From NCBI GenBank assembly GCA_900116395.1, contig FPAN01000002.1, positions 558,001-622,000 on the forward strand: a stretch of 64,000 bases of DNA. The letters are read 5' to 3'. A program made the position numbers and the translations under genes. The notes beneath the pieces are model-generated. The model was not told the DNA's origin. It saw nothing but the letters and a program-made list of their open reading frames with translations, and ran no database searches. The stretch comes from Lachnospiraceae bacterium XBD2001. Lineage in GTDB: Bacteria; Bacillota; Clostridia; Lachnospirales; Lachnospiraceae. Shown here piece by piece: positions 51,421 to 62,673 of the stretch. Position 1 is the stretch's first letter. Every line of letters begins with the position of its first letter.

Positions 51421-52020
51421 ATGGCAAAACAGGAATGGAAGCCGGGGAACATGGTGTATCCCCTTCCGGCAGTGCTTGTGACCTGTCGGGACGAGAAGGG
51501 CAAAGACAATATATTAACGGTGGCATGGACCGGAACGGTGAATACCAATCCGCCCATGGTCTACATCTCCGTGCGGCCGGAGCGTTATTCTTATGAGATG
51601 ATTCGCTCCACCAAGGAGTTTGTCATCAATCTGACTACCAAGGAACTGGTCTGGGCTACGGACTTCTGTGGCGTAAACAGCGGTAGAGATATGGATAAGT
51701 TCGAACGCTGCAAGCTCCACAAGGAAGAGGCTTCCGTTGTGAAGGCTCCCCTTCTGGCAGAGAGTCCGGTGAACATCGAGTGTCGTGTGACGGAAGAGAA
51801 GAAGCTTGGTAGTCACAGCATGTTTTTGGCCAAGGTGGTTGCCGTGCATGCAGATGAGGAATACATGGATGAGAAGGGACGATTCTCTTTTGCCAAGGCG
51901 AAGCCAATCGTGTATTCCCATGGAGAATATTATCGCTTAGGGGAGAAGTTGGGCACCTTCGGGTACTCTGTGAAGAAGAAGGGGAAAAAGAAAGGCAAGA
52001 AGCCTTCCAAGAAACACTAA
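51421..52020 (+). CDS. Flavin reductase-like, FMN-binding protein
   Basis: A 199-residue flavin-binding split-barrel protein of the flavoredoxin/flavin reductase family (KPGNMVYPLPAVLVTC-like opening, then TVAWTGTVNTNPPMVYISV and RSTKEFVINLTT). It uses FMN to pass electrons between NAD(P)H or ferredoxin and an acceptor. The C-terminal tail is strongly basic (KKKGKKKGKKPSKKH), which is uncommon and could be an RNA, DNA or membrane-contact tail. Three nt separate it from ppaC and two from the Sfp-type gene. Confidence 0.92.
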   Translation: MAKQEWKPGNMVYPLPAVLVTCRDEKGKDNILTVAWTGTVNTNPPMVYISVRPERYSYEMIRSTKEFVINLTTKELVWATDFCGVNSGRDMDKFERCKLHKEEASVVKAPLLAESPVNIECRVTEEKKLGSHSMFLAKVVAVHADEEYMDEKGRFSFAKAKPIVYSHGEYYRLGEKLGTFGYSVKKKGKKKGKKPSKKH

Positions 52021-52022
52021 TT

Positions 52023-52790
52023 ATGACAGAACCAGTACAGGAAGTTGTAATTCTATATTGTGATACCGATGCATTATCGCAGGAGCAGATTCGGCATATG
52101 GAAGAGGCGATTAGTGACGGCCGTAAGGCCAGACTTCGTCCCTCCATGAGTGCCGCGAAGCGCCTGCAGCATATCGCGGCAGGATATCTGTTGGAACTCT
52201 ATCTGAAGAGGAACGGATACCCTGCCGTTTTTTCTTATGAGAAGCTTCCAAGCGGCAAGCCCTATCTGGTATTTGCGGACGGAACCTGTGCTCCGCATTT
52301 TTCCTTGAGCCACAGCGGAACGAAGGTTATCTGTGCCATCAGTCCGCGGCCTGTGGGGGTAGATATTGAGGATAAGGTGTACGGGGAAGCGACGACTGTT
52401 GCTAAGGCACGGATGGAGCGCATCGGACAGCGGTTCTTCACGGAATCGGAACAGCGCTATCTAGCAGTCCATCCGGAGGAGTTCTTCGGCATCTGGACTT
52501 ATAAGGAAGCCATGGCCAAAGCCTATAACGAACCGCTGACAGAAGTCTTTGGTACGTACGATTTTGAAAATGTACGCGAAAAAATCCAAGATGTGGATTT
52601 GTCACAAGGGGAAGCGGTGGAAGACCATATCTTTTTGGTAAAAACTTCTATTCAAGTTGAACGTGAATGCATTTCAACTGTAAAAGGTGAAAAATCCTTC
52701 ACGGATGAGGCGAAAAATGATGGCTTCTATCGGCTTGCAAACGCCCAGTTTGTGGGGTTCTTGGTTGACAAAGAATCCAAAGAAAGCTAG
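52023..52790 (+). CDS. 4'-phosphopantetheinyl transferase, Sfp type
   Basis: A 255-residue transferase that loads the CoA-derived arm onto carrier proteins. It has the family signatures PVGVDIEDK (magnesium-binding D and E) and WTYKEAMAKAYNEPL (conserved W, K, E). The length is that of the two-lobed Sfp group rather than the trimeric AcpS. Its carrier protein is unknown, as no NRPS or PKS gene is present. It may serve lysine- or lipid-type carriers, or fatty acid ACP. Confidence 0.88.
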   Translation: MTEPVQEVVILYCDTDALSQEQIRHMEEAISDGRKARLRPSMSAAKRLQHIAAGYLLELYLKRNGYPAVFSYEKLPSGKPYLVFADGTCAPHFSLSHSGTKVICAISPRPVGVDIEDKVYGEATTVAKARMERIGQRFFTESEQRYLAVHPEEFFGIWTYKEAMAKAYNEPLTEVFGTYDFENVREKIQDVDLSQGEAVEDHIFLVKTSIQVERECISTVKGEKSFTDEAKNDGFYRLANAQFVGFLVDKESKES

Positions 52791-52829
52791 TATGAAATTG
52801 TTGTTGAAAGAAGAAAGAGGTTACTTAAT

Positions 52830-54381
<1,552 letters not shown>

Positions 54382-54394
54382 GATTTTACAAAAG

Positions 54395-54435
54395 AGAGGT
54401 TGCTTCGTCCGTAAGGGCGGGCGGCCTCTTTTTTT
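54395..54435 (+). terminator. Rho-independent terminator of ilvN-ilvC
   Basis: AGAGGTTGC (54395-54403) and GCGGCCTCT (54421-54429) pair with two G-T pairs, an inner hairpin (CGTCC/GGGCG) lies between, and a T tract follows. Confidence 0.88.
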
Positions 54436-54470
54436 GTGTTGTTTCCGGGGATGGTTGAACCACAAGTTTA

Positions 54471-54499
54471 TTTCTTTTGGGTAGCAAAATTGATATAAT
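54471..54499 (+). promoter_or_regulatory. Promoter of the DUF2339/HscC operon
   Basis: A perfect TATAAT (54494-54499) with a weak -35 TTTCTT at 54471-54476 at 17 nt spacing, 37 nt before the start. Confidence 0.6.
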
Positions 54500-54536
54500 C
54501 AACCTTGGAATATTAGAACATAAAGGGGAGAAAATA

Positions 54537-56726
54537 ATGTCTGATCGTATCGAAATCTTAGAAGAACGAATCAAGGACTTAGAGGCTCGTGTTCGTGTAT
54601 TAGAGGGAAAGGAAGAGGAGCCGATGGTAACTCCGGCGCAGCCGGAAGTACAGGTGCCTCCACAGCGGGTTGCTCCGGCACCGCCTCCAATGACGCCAAT
54701 ATACGATTATACGCCAACACCGAAGGCTCCACAGACACCACCTCCGGCCGGCCCTGCTCCGCAATTCTATGCGCCTCCGGAACAGGCGGTTGCGTCCAAG
54801 TCGCGGAAGGAAGGCATGGAGACCTTCGTGGGCAAGAACCTGATGGGTATCTTAGCTTCCGTGCTGGTGTTTATTGGCTTGATTCTGTTCGCCATTCTTT
54901 TAATTCCACATCTTACCGATGCCATTAAGATGGTAGCCATGTATGGATTCAGTTTTGCCTTGGCAGGGGTATCCTTGTACCTGCTTCGCAAAAAAGAGAA
55001 TGCCTTGTTGTTATCCTTAAGCGGATGCGGTGTGGGAGCGATATTTATTTCCTTATTTGTGACCTATACCTACTTCCATGTGATTGATATGGTGCCGCTG
55101 TATGTGCTGATTGTGGTATGGACCATCGGAACCTGCTACCTGTCCGGGAAGTTCTCCTGGCTGTTCCAGGTGATTGGTGAAGTGGGCGTGTTTATTGCCT
55201 GCGTTCTTGGTATGAGTGTGATTGACCGGAATGATATGGATGAGATGCTCCCGGGGTTAATGGCATTCTTCATTATCGGAAGCGGCATCTTCCTTTTTAC
55301 CAAGAAGAAGGACTTGAAGGATCGGCTCATCACCGACGTATTCGAAGTGGTGAATGTGACTACCATGTCCATGTTGCTGTCCGGTTACTTCTCTGTGACC
55401 TATCGCAGCTGGTATGAGCAGATGGACGGGGATCGGATGCTGCTCTTGGTAGTGCTTATGTTTCTGGCATTTGTCATTGGACTTGTGACGTACCAGATTC
55501 ATCGGTTTGCTACGGAACCGAAAGAGATGGAGTTGCTTTTTGGTCTGCTGTACTTCGGGAATCTGATTTTTGTATTGAAATGCTTATATGAAGAAAGCCT
55601 GTGGATGTACGGCGTATGGCTGGCGTTGGGATTGTTCCTCTATGGGGTGCTTTCTGTCATTACCAAGGACCGTTTTATTTGTAAGGAAATCTGGCGCGGT
55701 ATCTGTGTGGCCATCATGCTGTTTGTCCTCGTTAATATTGCGCTATATGAAGAGAAGCCTTTGATGAGCGTTCTTTTGTTTGCAACAGCAAGCATCCTGT
55801 TCTTAGGTTATGGCTATCTTCGTAAGGATCGATTTAGCAGGGTGTCCGGTTTTATTTTCTATGCCATGGGAATGGCGGGAAGCTTAAGCGAAATCAACGG
55901 TGGCAAGAACTGGGAGACTGTTCTTACAAGTGCTGTATACCTGGTGTTATTGTATGCCATCGGCCTTGGGGTATATCTATGGATGAAGCGGTACCGGGAA
56001 GACTATCATATGGCATCCAAGATTACGGTACATCTGGTGTTGATTCTTGCAATTACTGTGTGTGCAAAATACCTATTGCCGATTGATTCGGATATCAGAT
56101 TATTACTAATCTGGATTTTGGTATCCGCTATGAATATTGCCGTTGCAAAAACAACGTTTGCCAAGAACTGGAAGACGGGAGCGAAGGAGCCGGTATTCTG
56201 GTGGGTCACCTATGTGATGAATGCCATTTGTATCATGGTGGGATTCTCACAGATTGCAGATGGCTACATGGAGACCGGGATTCGTCTGATTGCCATTGTT
56301 GGTACCGTTGGTCTGTGCTCGGTATTTACTCTAACCCAGCTTCGCAGTCATTCTGCACTGGCTAAGAACCCATTGGTACCGGAATTGTTTGTCAGTGCGA
56401 AGTATTGTCTGGTGTTGGTATTTGTTTTATCCGAGATGGGTGTGATGGATTATGTTTCGGATATTGCAGTGTTGATTTTTGCCATCGGCTGCATTGCCCT
56501 TGGATTCTATATCCGCAAGAAGGGTATGCGCCTCTTTGGACTTGGCTTATCCATCATCGCCATGGTGAAGCTGATTTTGATCGATATCTACTATGATAAC
56601 TCCGCCGGACGGGCAGCAAGCTTCCTTGTCTGCGGTATGTTGTGTTTTGCTATCAGTGCTTTGTACACTTACATTGATAAGCGCATGAAAAAAGAAGAAA
56701 TTACAGAAAAGAGTAATAACCTATGA
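54537..56726 (+). CDS. DUF2339 multispanning membrane protein
   Basis: A 729-residue protein. Residues 1-30 form a coiled coil (DRIEILEERIKDLEARVRVL), residues about 34-85 a Pro-rich linker, and the rest about 18-20 membrane helices, the DUF2339 layout. The function is unknown. The first helix segment begins FVGKNLMGILASVLVFIG. The start at 54537 follows GGGGAG by about 8 nt; an in-frame upstream frame from 54477 contains no ribosome site. The end overlaps the HscC-like gene by 4 nt (ATGA), so the products are made together. Confidence 0.9.
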   Translation: MSDRIEILEERIKDLEARVRVLEGKEEEPMVTPAQPEVQVPPQRVAPAPPPMTPIYDYTPTPKAPQTPPPAGPAPQFYAPPEQAVASKSRKEGMETFVGKNLMGILASVLVFIGLILFAILLIPHLTDAIKMVAMYGFSFALAGVSLYLLRKKENALLLSLSGCGVGAIFISLFVTYTYFHVIDMVPLYVLIVVWTIGTCYLSGKFSWLFQVIGEVGVFIACVLGMSVIDRNDMDEMLPGLMAFFIIGSGIFLFTKKKDLKDRLITDVFEVVNVTTMSMLLSGYFSVTYRSWYEQMDGDRMLLLVVLMFLAFVIGLVTYQIHRFATEPKEMELLFGLLYFGNLIFVLKCLYEESLWMYGVWLALGLFLYGVLSVITKDRFICKEIWRGICVAIMLFVLVNIALYEEKPLMSVLLFATASILFLGYGYLRKDRFSRVSGFIFYAMGMAGSLSEINGGKNWETVLTSAVYLVLLYAIGLGVYLWMKRYREDYHMASKITVHLVLILAITVCAKYLLPIDSDIRLLLIWILVSAMNIAVAKTTFAKNWKTGAKEPVFWWVTYVMNAICIMVGFSQIADGYMETGIRLIAIVGTVGLCSVFTLTQLRSHSALAKNPLVPELFVSAKYCLVLVFVLSEMGVMDYVSDIAVLIFAIGCIALGFYIRKKGMRLFGLGLSIIAMVKLILIDIYYDNSAGRAASFLVCGMLCFAISALYTYIDKRMKKEEITEKSNNL

Positions 56727-58480
56727 TTATCGGAATTGATTTAGGAACCACCAACTCCCTGGTAAGTGTCTGGGGAGAGAAGGGGCTGACCATGGTTCCC
56801 AATGCCTTAGGCGAGTTTTTAACCCCGTCGGTGATTAGCTTCGATGAGGACGGAACGACCTATATTGGCCAGACAGCAAGAGAACGACTGATTGCCCACC
56901 CGGAGTCTACGTTCCAGGAATTTAAGCGGGATATGGGAAGCAATCGGCGTTATGAGGCTTTCGGAAAACAGTATACGGCGACGGACTTGTCCGCCATTTT
57001 GCTTCGCCAGTTAAAAGAGGATGCGGAGGCGTTCTTAGGAGAGCCGGTGGAAGATGCCATCATCAGTGTACCGGCGTATTTTACCGACAAGCAGCGTGCC
57101 CAGACCAGAAATGCAGGATTAATTGCAGGTCTTCGTGTGAGCCGTTTGGTGAATGAGCCTTCTGCAGCGGCGTTGTATTACCACGCCAACCATCTGCAGG
57201 ATGAGGAAATGTATATTGTCTTTGACTTCGGTGGCGGAACCTTGGATGTGACGTTGGTGGATGCCTTCGATAACATCATTGAGATTCAGGGAATCTCCGG
57301 TGATAACCACTTAGGTGGCGCGGATTTTAACCATGTGATTGCATTGGACATCTGCAAGGAGAACGGCATGGAGCTTCAGAATCTGACCGATACTCAACGT
57401 GCCCAAATCTATCGCAAGGCGGAAGAGATTAAGATGGAACTGTCTAATACGCCGGAAGTAACCAAGGAATTTGCCATTGCAGATGAGGGGAATGCTCTAG
57501 ACGGGACGAAACGGTTTACCTATCACATTACGACACAACACTTGGTGGATATTTCCACGGATATTTTTAACCGTGTGGCCATTGTGTTAAAGCGTTTGAT
57601 GAACCAGTCCGGAGCATACGAGATGGAGGATATCTCCGGTGTAATCTTAGTGGGCGGCTCATCCAAGATGCCTGCGGTACGGACTTATTTGTACACCTTG
57701 TTTAAGGATAAGCTTCTCTACGATGAGAATCCGGATGAGATTGTTTGTCGTGGTGTGGGCACGGCAGCCGGAATTGAGCAGCGCAGCATTGGGGCTAAGG
57801 ATTTGATTCTAACGGACATTTGTCCTTTTACTTTGGGTACAGGCATCATCGGAGATGTGATGTCTCCTGTTATTCAGCGGAACGAGGTACTTCCTTGCAG
57901 CCGCACCAGAACCTATGTAACGGTGCGGGATGGTCAGAAGTCCATTCTGTTCGAAGTATATCAGGGAGAGTTCCACCAGGCTTCCAAGAATACCAAGTTG
58001 TGCGAGATTGAGGTGAATGTGCCTCCGAAGCCGGCAGGAGAAGTATTTGTGAATGTCACATTCTCCTATGATATCAATGGAATCTTCGTATTGGAGCTGA
58101 AATCTCCGTACCTGGAAGAATCCGTTAGAAAAGAGATTGTAAATACTTTGGGCTTATCGGAGGATGAGATTGCTTCCAGACGGCAGCGCCTGGAGGAGTT
58201 GAAGACAGAGCCGCCAATGCATGGTCGCCGTATGGAATTGCTGTTAAATCGTGCGGAGCGTCTGTTTGCAGAGAGCGATTCCCAGCAGAAATATCACCTG
58301 GCCCGCCATATGGATGCACTGCGTAATTGTCTGGCCAGAGGCGATCAAAAGCAGGCCAGACAGACGGCGGATCAGTTGCAGAAGCTGATGGCCTATATTG
58401 AATCCCATATGTTCCAATTCGACGTGCGAGATGCGGGCTTGTGGGAAGACTATGTAAATAAGGAAGATGAAGATCAGTAA
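56723..58480 (+). CDS. hscC: HscC-like Hsp70 chaperone
   Basis: A 585-residue Hsp70-family protein. The actin-like ATPase domain (residues 1-375) has GIDLGTTNSLVSVW, FDFGGGTLDVTLVD and VGGSSKMPAVR. The linker ILTDICPFTLGTG and the shortened substrate part with VYQGE, VPPKPAG and FSYDINGIFVLEL match the HscC branch closely, as recalled from E. coli Hsc62. It lacks the long C-terminal lid of DnaK and its disordered tail. It is bracketed by the DUF2339 and J-like genes, which hints at clients on the membrane. Confidence 0.9.
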   Translation: MIIGIDLGTTNSLVSVWGEKGLTMVPNALGEFLTPSVISFDEDGTTYIGQTARERLIAHPESTFQEFKRDMGSNRRYEAFGKQYTATDLSAILLRQLKEDAEAFLGEPVEDAIISVPAYFTDKQRAQTRNAGLIAGLRVSRLVNEPSAAALYYHANHLQDEEMYIVFDFGGGTLDVTLVDAFDNIIEIQGISGDNHLGGADFNHVIALDICKENGMELQNLTDTQRAQIYRKAEEIKMELSNTPEVTKEFAIADEGNALDGTKRFTYHITTQHLVDISTDIFNRVAIVLKRLMNQSGAYEMEDISGVILVGGSSKMPAVRTYLYTLFKDKLLYDENPDEIVCRGVGTAAGIEQRSIGAKDLILTDICPFTLGTGIIGDVMSPVIQRNEVLPCSRTRTYVTVRDGQKSILFEVYQGEFHQASKNTKLCEIEVNVPPKPAGEVFVNVTFSYDINGIFVLELKSPYLEESVRKEIVNTLGLSEDEIASRRQRLEELKTEPPMHGRRMELLLNRAERLFAESDSQQKYHLARHMDALRNCLARGDQKQARQTADQLQKLMAYIESHMFQFDVRDAGLWEDYVNKEDEDQ

Positions 58481-58482
58481 TC

Positions 58483-59853
58483 ATGGAGTATTATTGGGCG
58501 TTATTAGGGATTGAGCCGACCTGCGATGTGAAGGCTATCAAAAAAGCATATGCAAAGAAGTCCAAGGAGTTCCATCCATCGGAGCATCCCGAGGAATATG
58601 AGCGAATTAAATTTGCTTACCAGATGGCGCTATCGTATGCCAAGCGAGAGGCTGGGGTTACCCGAAGCCGCATGGAGAAAACGCTGGAATTCGAGCACGG
58701 ATTGCAGGACGTTTTGCAGGAGAAGAAGCAGGAGGAGTACCCGGAGCTTCCAAAGGGAGAGGAATACCCGGACCCTCCGGAAGCCGAGGCAATCCCAAGC
58801 TTTGAGGAGCCGGTACAAGAGAAGCATCTGCCGGAAGCGGAAACAGCGCAGCAGCTCAACTTCCACACCGGGCGATTCCAGCAGGATCACTACTGGGAAG
58901 AGGAACTGAAGGACCGTAGCAACGATTTTCAGACCCTGCATTTTGATGTGAAGGCCGGGGGAAGCTTAGAGGAGAACGAGAATAGCTTCCAAAAGATTAT
59001 AGAGGACATCCGTAAGGATAAGAACCTGAATTGGTGTCAGATTCATTTTATGGAGTTGTTTTTCCAACAGGTTATCAGCTTTCATGTGGATAGAAATACT
59101 CATTCCGTTTATTGGAAGGCGCTGTGTGAACGGGTGAAGACGGAGTATCTTCAGGAGCGAAAACTATATCCGGATTCTAAGAACAGTGTATTCTTCCCGA
59201 ATCCTCACGTAACCGAGCATTTACTTCGCGTTCTTCCGATGCTTCAGGAGTTGGATTATCGGGTGTGGGATGTGCTGGAAGGTTATTTGCTGCCACGGGA
59301 AACGGAGCGCAGTAAGCCGGAATGGCAGCCGGTGGTAGATCATTTCCGCCGGGTACGGGCCTATCAGCTTCCGGGTCAGCAGTATGCCAAGGAGAAATAT
59401 GTTTCTCTTGCTGAGGCGAAACGCCGGATTTTTGCATGGAGAACCCCAACCAAGAAGGATAACTCCAGAACATGGAGAATCGGGGTCTGGACAGTGGCCA
59501 TCATGATTGGACTGATGGTGTTTGCCGGTTCATTACAGGACGCCCACAAGCACCGAAATGAACCCCATCCGACAGGAAATCAGATTATCGAAGAGTACAA
59601 TCAGCAATGGCTGGATACCCAGCAGTATGACCAGTCTCCGGTTTTGAATGTGTACACCTATGATGGAAAGCCGTATATCATCACTGATACGGAGGATGTG
59701 TATCTGCTTCCGGTAAATACGGATGGAGAGAACGGAAGCGTCGGGGAGCGTATCAGCGAGAAAGACTTTTTAGCAGAGCATCCGGATGCGGAAGAGTCGT
59801 TGCATCAGAAACTGGATGCGCTAAGAGCGCAAAAACAACGGAGCGCTCCGTAA
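58483..59853 (+). CDS. J-domain-like protein with altered HPD motif
   Basis: A 456-residue protein starting 2 nt after hscC. Residues 1-60 look like a J domain (YYWALLGIEPTCDVKAIKK, then AYAKKSKEFHPSEHPEEYE, FAYQMALSYAK), but the invariant HPD is HPS (31-33). Without that Asp an ordinary J domain cannot stimulate Hsp70. The next 260 residues are soluble and helical, a membrane helix lies at about 332-350, and a small outer domain ends it. DjlB/DjlC-type partners next to HscC in E. coli make a partner role likely. Confidence 0.85.
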   Translation: MEYYWALLGIEPTCDVKAIKKAYAKKSKEFHPSEHPEEYERIKFAYQMALSYAKREAGVTRSRMEKTLEFEHGLQDVLQEKKQEEYPELPKGEEYPDPPEAEAIPSFEEPVQEKHLPEAETAQQLNFHTGRFQQDHYWEEELKDRSNDFQTLHFDVKAGGSLEENENSFQKIIEDIRKDKNLNWCQIHFMELFFQQVISFHVDRNTHSVYWKALCERVKTEYLQERKLYPDSKNSVFFPNPHVTEHLLRVLPMLQELDYRVWDVLEGYLLPRETERSKPEWQPVVDHFRRVRAYQLPGQQYAKEKYVSLAEAKRRIFAWRTPTKKDNSRTWRIGVWTVAIMIGLMVFAGSLQDAHKHRNEPHPTGNQIIEEYNQQWLDTQQYDQSPVLNVYTYDGKPYIITDTEDVYLLPVNTDGENGSVGERISEKDFLAEHPDAEESLHQKLDALRAQKQRSAP

Positions 59854-59936
59854 GGATTTTTGTTGAAAAGGGCCCACGCGATGGGTATACTTTTACATAA
59901 AAGAAAAAGGAAAAGAAAGAGTGGAGGTAACTCAAC

Positions 59937-61196
59937 ATGGGAATGACTATGACCCAGAAGATTCTGGCTGCGCATGCGGGCTTAGAATCTGTGACTGCCG
60001 GACAGCTGATTGAAGCGAATCTGGATTTGGTATTAGGCAATGACATCACTTCACCGGTTGCGATTCATGAGATGAGCAAGATGAAGGTAGACGGTGTCTT
60101 TGATAAGGACAAGGTTGCACTTGTCATGGACCACTTCGTACCGAACAAGGATATCAAGTCTGCAGAGCATGTAAAGGAAGTTCGCCAGTTCGCTTGCGAG
60201 CATTGTATTTCGAATTTTTATGACGTGGGACAGATGGGAATCGAGCATGCCCTCCTTCCGGAAAAAGGATTGACGGTGGCCGGTGATGTAATTATCGGCG
60301 CAGATTCTCACACTTGTACTTACGGTGCATTGGGTGCTTTTTCCACCGGCGTGGGAAGCACGGATATGGCAGCAGGTATGGCAACCGGCAAGGCATGGTT
60401 CAAGGTACCGAGCGCCATTAAGTTCAATATTGTGGGCAAGCCATCCAAGTATGTCAGTGGCAAGGATGTCATCCTTCATATTATCGGTATGATTGGTGTG
60501 GACGGAGCATTGTACCAGTCCATGGAGTTCGTAGGCGAGGGCATTCAGTACTTGTCTATGGACGACCGTTTTACCATTGCCAATATGGCCATTGAGGCCG
60601 GTGGCAAGAACGGTATTTTCCCGGTAGACGATTTGGCTATTGAATATATGAAGGCACATTCCAAGCGTGACTACAAGGTGTATGAGGCAGATGCCGATGC
60701 CGAGTACAGCGCAGAGTACACCATTGACTTATCGACGCTTCGCCCGACGGTGGCATTCCCGCATCTTCCGGAGAATACCAAGACCATCGATGAGGTGGGC
60801 GAGATTAAGATTGACCAGGTGGTCATCGGTTCTTGTACCAATGGACGTTTGGAAGACTTGCGTGTAGCTGCGGAGATTTTAAAGGGTAAGAAGGTAGCAA
60901 AGGGCATTCGTGTCATCGTGATTCCTGCAACCCAGCAGATTTACTTAGATGCCATGGAAGAAGGCCTGCTTCGCACCTTCGTAGAAGCCGGCGCCGTAGT
61001 TAGTACACCGACCTGTGGCCCATGCTTAGGTGGCTATATGGGTATTCTTGCAGCAGGTGAGCGCTGTATTTCTACCACCAATCGTAACTTTATCGGTCGT
61101 ATGGGACATGTGGATTCCGAGATTTATCTGGCCAGCCCGGCAGTTGCCGCAGCCAGTGCATTAACCGGATACATCAGTGACCCGACCAAGTTGTAG
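59937..61196 (+). CDS. leuC: 3-isopropylmalate dehydratase large subunit
   Basis: A 419-residue aconitase-superfamily subunit that moves the hydroxyl of isopropylmalate in leucine synthesis. 4Fe-4S ligands lie in [27 protein letters not shown] and [12 protein letters not shown]. The length (E. coli LeuC has 466) and motif set place it in the short homoaconitase-like group of archaea and Clostridia. GGAGG lies 10 nt before ATG. It pairs with leuD 17 nt later. No T-box leader was seen upstream. Confidence 0.96.
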   Translation: MGMTMTQKILAAHAGLESVTAGQLIEANLDLVLGNDITSPVAIHEMSKMKVDGVFDKDKVALVMDHFVPNKDIKSAEHVKEVRQFACEHCISNFYDVGQMGIEHALLPEKGLTVAGDVIIGADSHTCTYGALGAFSTGVGSTDMAAGMATGKAWFKVPSAIKFNIVGKPSKYVSGKDVILHIIGMIGVDGALYQSMEFVGEGIQYLSMDDRFTIANMAIEAGGKNGIFPVDDLAIEYMKAHSKRDYKVYEADADAEYSAEYTIDLSTLRPTVAFPHLPENTKTIDEVGEIKIDQVVIGSCTNGRLEDLRVAAEILKGKKVAKGIRVIVIPATQQIYLDAMEEGLLRTFVEAGAVVSTPTCGPCLGGYMGILAAGERCISTTNRNFIGRMGHVDSEIYLASPAVAAASALTGYISDPTKL

Positions 61197-61213
61197 GATA
61201 GGAGGTAGAGAAG

Positions 61214-61702
61214 ATGAAAGCAGCATGTGGAACCGTACATAAATTCGGAGATAACATCGATACGGACGTTATCATTCCGGCAAGATATTTAAACTCCTCC
61301 GATCCGGCAGAGCTTGCCACCCATTGCATGGAGGATATTGATAAAGAATTCGTCAACAAGGTAAAGGCAGGAGATTTGATTGTAGCAACCAAGAATTTCG
61401 GTTGCGGATCCTCCAGAGAGCATGCACCCATTGCCATTAAGGCCAGCGGTGTCAGCTGTGTGATTGCAGAGACTTTTGCCCGGATTTTTTATCGCAATGC
61501 CATCAACATCGGTCTTCCAATCATTGAGTGCAAGGAAGCGTCCGTTGCTATCAAGGAAGGGGACGAAGTGGAAGTGGACTTCGATTCCGGTGTAATTACC
61601 GACAAGACCACAGGAGAGACCTTCCAGGGACAGGCCTTCCCGCCATTCATGCAGAAGATTATCGATTCCGAGGGATTGGTGAATTACATCAATAATAAGT
61701 AA
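61214..61702 (+). CDS. leuD: 3-isopropylmalate dehydratase small subunit
   Basis: A 162-residue swivelling domain subunit that completes the LeuCD active site. The motif [18 protein letters not shown] provides the substrate-binding serine and arginine, and [11 protein letters not shown]-like opening ([19 protein letters not shown]) is typical. It has the short form found with the 419-residue LeuC. GGAGG precedes ATG 61214. A terminator follows. Confidence 0.97.
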   Translation: MKAACGTVHKFGDNIDTDVIIPARYLNSSDPAELATHCMEDIDKEFVNKVKAGDLIVATKNFGCGSSREHAPIAIKASGVSCVIAETFARIFYRNAINIGLPIIECKEASVAIKEGDEVEVDFDSGVITDKTTGETFQGQAFPPFMQKIIDSEGLVNYINNK

Positions 61703-61711
61703 TGAATTTTG

Positions 61712-61756
61712 TGAAGTTCGTGGCATCTGAGATGGGTGCTGCGGACTTCATTTTTT
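61712..61756 (+). terminator. Rho-independent terminator of leuC-leuD
   Basis: TGAAGTTCG (61712-61720) and CGGACTTCA (61742-61750) pair over 9 bp with one T-G, an inner stem (GCATC/GGGTGC) is possible, then TTTTTT. Confidence 0.87.
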
Positions 61757-61845
61757 ATTAGGGGACACCGATAAAAAATATAGAAAACCGTGAATATGTT
61801 TATGCGAAAAGGAAATTTGCATTTTTTCTACAGGGAGGTAGTATT

Positions 61846-62655
61846 ATGAGCAGAATCAACGGCATCAATGCCTATCAGCAGGCTGCCAATGCATGGCAGA
61901 TTGAATCAAAACCATCTAAGGGTGCGGATAATTCCCGGGCATCGGAGACAAAAGCCGGTGGCAAGAATTGGGCACCTATCGAATCCGGAAGTTCTTTAAT
62001 TCCCAAGAAAACCGAATACGGCATGACCGTTGGCGATGTGAAGCTGTCGGATAAGGCCAAGGACTACTATGAGAAGTTGAAGGCCAAGTATCACAACATG
62101 GAATTCATTGCGGTCAGCAAAGACATGAAGGATACCGTGGCGAAGCATGCGGCTAACTACGGTAATGCAGGGAAGGCTGTGGTTTTGATTGATGAAGAAA
62201 AGTTAGAGCGCATGGCCACTGATGAAGACTTCCGTAAGAAGTATGAGGGTATTATCTCCATGGGCCAGCAGAAGCTTGCGGAGGCCAAGAATAGCCTGGC
62301 CAGCAGTGGTGCCAAGCTTCTAAACTTCGGCATGAAGGTGGAAGATAACGGCAAGGTGAGCTTCTTTGCAACGGTAGAAAAATCCCAGGAAGCCCAGAAG
62401 GCCAGAATCGAGAAGAAGCAGGAAGCCAAGCGGGAGGCCCGTGCCAAGGAGAAGAAGAAAGCCGCCAAGGAAGAGCGGGAAGCGCGTATCGAGGAAGCCC
62501 GCGAAGAGCAACAGGAAGCAAGAGAAGGGGTGACCTTCCGGGCCGACAACGTAGAAGACTTGCTTACGAAGCTGCAGGATTATGTATATGAACATGGTGG
62601 TATTCGCACGGAAGAAGAGCTTCTGGTGGGTAGTGCCATTGATTTCAAGGGATAA
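61846..62655 (+). CDS. DUF6033-type protein
   Basis: A 269-residue protein. After a short Gly/Ser/Asn-rich start (MSRINGINAYQQAANAWQ) comes a globular part (SDKAKDYYEKLKAKYHNMEF, then VLIDEEKLERMATDEDF) that I recognise as a DUF6033-like Lachnospiraceae protein. A very charged Glu/Lys/Arg-rich helix follows at about 185-228 (KSQEAQKARIEKKQEAKREA), then a folded tail. It is strongly conserved in the family but of unknown role. GGGAGG precedes the ATG. Confidence 0.82.
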   Translation: MSRINGINAYQQAANAWQIESKPSKGADNSRASETKAGGKNWAPIESGSSLIPKKTEYGMTVGDVKLSDKAKDYYEKLKAKYHNMEFIAVSKDMKDTVAKHAANYGNAGKAVVLIDEEKLERMATDEDFRKKYEGIISMGQQKLAEAKNSLASSGAKLLNFGMKVEDNGKVSFFATVEKSQEAQKARIEKKQEAKREARAKEKKKAAKEEREARIEEAREEQQEAREGVTFRADNVEDLLTKLQDYVYEHGGIRTEEELLVGSAIDFKG

Positions 62656-62673
62656 ATCCCGGGAGGGGAAGGG

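Noticed and set aside
52791-52829. T-box or leader attenuator before ilvN
   Set aside because: Only 39 nt separate it from the previous gene, with no T-box motif or leader hairpin.
59854-59936. T-box before leuC
   Set aside because: The 83-nt gap contains a GGGCCCACGCG stretch but no T-box core and no terminator/antiterminator pair.
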